From positions 3,100,001 to 3,164,000 of the forward strand of contig QUOL01000001.1 of assembly GCA_009761415.1 (NCBI GenBank): a DNA stretch of 64,000 nucleotides, written 5' to 3'. Each line of letters begins with the position of its first letter. Position 1 is the stretch's first letter. Below are positions 60,759 to 64,000 of this stretch, piece after piece. The DNA is from Sarcomyxa edulis. Taxonomy: Eukaryota > Basidiomycota > Agaricomycetes > Agaricales > Mycenaceae. Both the position numbers and the translations under genes were made by a program. Under the pieces are notes generated by a model. That model made no database searches, had not been told where the DNA came from, and saw only the letters and a list, made by a program, of their open reading frames with translations.

Positions 60759-62350
60759 TCAAGTGCGGCCCCGTTGCTTAGCACTTGCTCGTCGAGAAAC
60801 TACTCTATCGGTGGTAGGTATAGTCTCATCTCCATCTTCGACTTTTCGACGCTTCAGCGCCTTTTTTCTAGTTGGTGGCTATACATTGCGGTGGTTAGCG
60901 CTAGCAGTGTTGAAAGGTCATTCCCGTTCACCTCTCCTTTACTTGTTTCTACGTCGGAGTCCGTCAAGTCAGGTAAATCGCTCTCATCGCCAGCCTGTTG
61001 GAGTATGAGCATGTTTGTCGGAGCTGTAGGCTAAAATGAGTACCTTTGTCTTGCGTTTGGCTGACATACTACCGGCAGGAAGACTCTGGAGTTCAGCAAC
61101 GTACGCTGACGTGCGCCCTCCAACGGTTATCCATTTGATTGTTGCTAGCTCTCCAGACGGCTAAACGCGTGCCACAGCTGTAAAAACACAAGATATTGCA
61201 TTCGAGACTTTGCAACGCACCAAAACCAGTGTCTGTTTGTGCTTCTTACCTTTACCCTACAAAGATGATGTCGATCAGAGCCTGTCATCGATCACTGTTC
61301 TCAAAGATGATAGGTTGACTGACCCAACGGTGCTTGAACAACCAGTTGTCGGGAAACTTGGTATCATCTGCATTGGCTTCGACGGCTAACCGACACACGT
61401 ACGATATCTGTTGGTGCAAATCGGATATTGATTCTTCTGTGAGAGTGTTACACCGTTCTTCTGGATGTATTCGCGCGTGGTACAGTATCTCATCTATGGA
61501 GACATGTTAAGGTGGAATATAACATCTTGCAGAAGGAGTCGATTTACCGGCAACCCAGTTCCCAACACCGGCGCTGAACGATTGATTTAGCAACAGTGAT
61601 TTGATAGGGCAAGACCGTTTCGACACCAACGGTGCGAATTCTTCTAGGGATGGCATCGATAGTATAGGGTCGAACCCAAGCTCAGAGATGGGCGGTTCGC
61701 TGAGAGGGGAAGTGCAGAGACGGATACGGCCGAGGCGACGAGCATCCAGGAAAGCCACCTGGGTTATGGAATCTGAACTATTATCTTTGAGGTGCAAGAT
61801 GAACTGGAATGACATCAGATTGATCCAGAAGCTTGAGATATATGGCAGAAGGACCTTCATGAACCGGGGCGGCCAATCTGTTGAAGCCTTCCTTGGTGTC
61901 TCTCTGTAATAAATGGCCAATTCGCCTTTGACCTGAAGCATTCCCGTCATGCCAAAATGTAGAACAGGCATTTTGCCCTCCCCGTCGAGATCTAGATAGA
62001 ACAATTTCCCTGGAGTAGTTTTTTGAGTAAGAAGCGGTTTGAGTCTAGTAGGAAGCTCTACCGTATCTGCTTGCCGTTTTGATTGTTCTCCCTTGGAGTT
62101 CATGCGCCTGACCGTACGACGGAGTTTCTATTAAGATGGAGTTCAACGAATGCTTGTAAGGCCTACAAATTCTTGGTGGGTCATTCCTGAGTATACAATG
62201 GTGTCTTCGACCGTTTCGACTCGCTCTATTGTCTTGCCGGTACCTATGAGTCGAAGAAGTGCTGCCGCCCTTTCAACTTCTACGAACCGGCGATGTGAGA
62301 CAATCTTGTGATTCGATCCAGATCACGAAATTACCTGGTAATTCCGGCAT
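60759..62350 (-). CDS. Formamidopyrimidine-DNA glycosylase (Fpg/MutM)
   Basis: Base-excision repair enzyme removing oxidised purines and cleaving the abasic site. The mature N-terminus PELPEVERAAALL provides the catalytic Pro2 and Glu3; the ATG at 62,350 is followed by a short exon ending at CCAG. Further motifs are PVLHFGMTGML (HFGMTG lesion-recognition loop), FLDARRLGRIRL, and the helix-two-turn-helix NQSFSAGVGNWVADEILYHA RIHPEE, restored across a 54-nt intron. The usual bacterial zinc finger is replaced by VGGRTSAYVAELQSL, a zincless finger as in plant and fungal Fpg. The C-terminal tail is basic and acidic (KKALKRRKVEDGDE, RRASAKQRGRT), probably a nuclear signal. At least seven exons; one proposed intron (62,164-62,126) is only 39 nt. 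It lies next to REV1 on the same strand. Confidence 0.9.
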
Positions 62351-62612
62351 CTTCTATGCCTGAAGATACTCTGGGACCTAGACACGCTTGAGTGTGGTCA
62401 TAGACTCCAAATTCACAGTCAGTGACTCGGTGGACTTTCTGAAATTCTGCGTCAGGGGAACAACAGGGGAAAGTTGAAGCCGCGCACTTCCGGATCTAGT
62501 GATTACATAAGGATTGTATACCAGCGCCTCGCAATGCTAATATATGTGCACTGCCACCATCGAACACTGGGACTCGGACACTCAATGATAATGGTATACA
62601 GACACAAGCTCA
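62351..62612 (-). promoter_or_regulatory. Promoter of the Fpg gene and 3' flank of REV1
   Basis: 262 bp between two minus-strand genes; should contain the Fpg promoter. No motif stands out. Confidence 0.4.
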
Positions 62613-64000
62613 TTATTTGAGCGATAATCTACCTCCAAACTTCTTACGAGCTACCATGTCCATCCTTTCTTTCACTTCTCGAAAGGCCTTCCACCAAGCA
62701 ATTCCAACCAGCTCAGAAGCCGTTCGTTCCTCAAGTTGCCCTCCCTCGCTCTCCGCATCATGATTGTGCTCGTAATTACCCCAGTACCTTCGAAGCAGAA
62801 CCAACCACCATTTGACCACCGTAACGGCCTTCTCAACACCTACATCCGTCGATTGCGAGCTGTCGACAGATTTGACCAGAAATGTGGCAAAATAGTCAAC
62901 ATCTTTCTTATTAGGTGAAAACTCTCGAAACCCTTCGACCCAAGCCTCAATGACTCGCTGGATGTCGTCCGCCTCCGTAAAACACAATTTTTCGCCCTTA
63001 TTCTTGCCTTGTTGCTTCAAGAAAGGTGGCTGTGGGTGTTTCGCCTTCGGAGGTGGGCGTCTGCGATAAGGGGCCGAAGGGGACCTCGAGATGATCCTAT
63101 TCATTGGTTTGATCGCCTTTCGCTTGGTGATCACCATCGGCATCCCGCCGTTTCGTTTGATCCTCTGAGCTAGGAGTTGTTCGCGTTGAAGCTCTACTGG
63201 CAATTCGGAGAACACTTCAGGATCGATCTCGAGGGTGCGTAGTTCTGCGTCGGAGATGTGCAGAGTGGATGTGCCGGCTCGAGGAGCAAATATGAAATTC
63301 TTCTTCGAAGGAATGGAGGGTCTGTTCCGCGCTCCGAATTGCCGGGCCATACCCTTAAATCTGGAAGTACCTTTGACGGATATTTTTGACGGGCCAGCCT
63401 TCGCAGAAGGTACAGTAGTCCTTGGGATAAGAACGGGAGGGTTCATAGGGAAAGGCGACGCGGATCTGCGTTTGTATTCCGCTTCAAGCTCTTTGCGGAC
63501 GTCACCAGGTAAAGCATCGAAAACACCCTTGTCAACTTGGGAAAACGAAGGTAGTAGCAAGGAATCGGGTACTTTCGATGATGCATCGCCATCCGTTTTT
63601 TGTGCAGGTTGAATGTCAATCTCCGGTCGTATCACCGCTTGTTTGGTGATTTCGGCGGATTGAAAGGGTAATTTCGCTTGTCCAGGATCTCTGGAAAGAG
63701 ATGAAGCTGGTTCAAGTTTCTGTATGTGTATTCCAATGCCACGCAGATCCTTCGGGTCGAAGTTGAAGGATTTTAGCAGACGCCAAGAATGCTCGCCGAT
63801 GATCTTGCTATCTGAAGTCGCTCGTCCTCCCGGAACAGCGAGAGGCATCTGCTTGTTGAAGACATTGCAGGACCCGTGTCCCATAAACTGGACCGCATAT
63901 CAGTGAAAGGTCTGAATGTGAGAGAGGTAAATATAAGTACTTTAGGCGCTTCAATGGGAGCTTCTGGGTCACGTTTCATCACTTTGAGGGTGATTGAACG
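62613..64000 (-). CDS. REV1: DNA repair polymerase REV1, C-terminal part; continues beyond the right edge
   Basis: Y-family deoxycytidyl transferase and scaffold for translesion synthesis. Two exons are visible: 64000-63941 and 63887-62613, joined in frame at EAPK|FMGHGSC. The first encodes the end of the little-finger domain (SITLKVMKRDPEAPIEAPK), followed by CNVFNKQMPLAVPGGRATSD and HSWRLLKSFNFDPKDLRGIG. Two ubiquitin-binding motifs are clear: VDKGVFDALPGDVRKELEAE and IDPEVFSELPVELQREQLLA, each with the central LP. The C-terminal helical bundle (VIEAWVEGFREFSPNKKDVD, YFATFLVKSVD, VVKWWLVLLRRYWGN, WWKAFREVKERMD) is the Rev1 C domain that binds Rev7 and other polymerases. The BRCT and catalytic palm lie outside the window. 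Confidence 0.94.

Overview
The window is nuclear DNA from a filamentous basidiomycete, most likely an agaricomycete. Genes are dense and split by many short introns (about 45-65 nt). Several proteins have a mushroom-fungus character: a dynein heavy chain gene that starts at the motor/linker region (the agaricomycete dhc1/dhc2 split), a white-rot type exo-beta-1,3-galactanase, agaric F-box proteins, a MATA-type HMG-box factor and a group X hybrid histidine kinase. No mitochondrial, bacterial or viral block was seen, and no tRNA, rRNA or CRISPR array was recognised.

Layout. 1-5,917: 5' part of the dynein motor gene dhc2 (-, continues off the left edge), SmE (+), MGR2/ROMO1 (-) and PEX10 (+), in head-to-head pairs with very short shared promoters. 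6,377-16,569: an F-box gene (-), a Q-rich nuclear-type protein (-), mitochondrial ribosomal protein mL43 (+) and two disordered orphan proteins. 16,932-19,156: MFS transporter (+). 19,420-29,508: a 10-kb hybrid histidine kinase gene (-). 30,000-39,336: SUB2/UAP56 helicase (-), VIT/vWA protein (+), F-box protein (-), mitochondrial dicarboxylate carrier (+). 39,716-42,068: secreted GH43 + CBM35 galactanase (-).

42,069-47,669 is gene-poor. It holds a 1.9-kb inverted-repeat transposon with a TA target duplication, which is itself interrupted by an 804-bp hAT-type element with a perfect 8-bp target duplication.

47,670-57,802: HMG-box factor (+), methyltransferase with a His-rich N-terminus (-), a tandem pair of small orphan genes (+) accompanied by three copies of an upstream repeat, a polysaccharide-lyase-14-like secreted protein (+), and a PHO85-type cyclin-dependent kinase with a long Q-rich tail (-). 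58,159-64,000: UTP5 ribosome-biogenesis factor (+), then Fpg/MutM DNA glycosylase (-) and the 3' part of REV1 (-), two DNA-damage genes side by side.

Most genes are housekeeping and need not act together. Functional themes are RNA processing (SmE, SUB2, UTP5), organelle biogenesis (MGR2, PEX10, mL43, DIC1), signalling (histidine kinase, PHO85), carbohydrate degradation (GH43, PL14-like) and DNA damage tolerance (Fpg, REV1). Exon models were built by hand from splice signals, frame closure and remembered family alignments. Where all exon sums close in frame this is stated.
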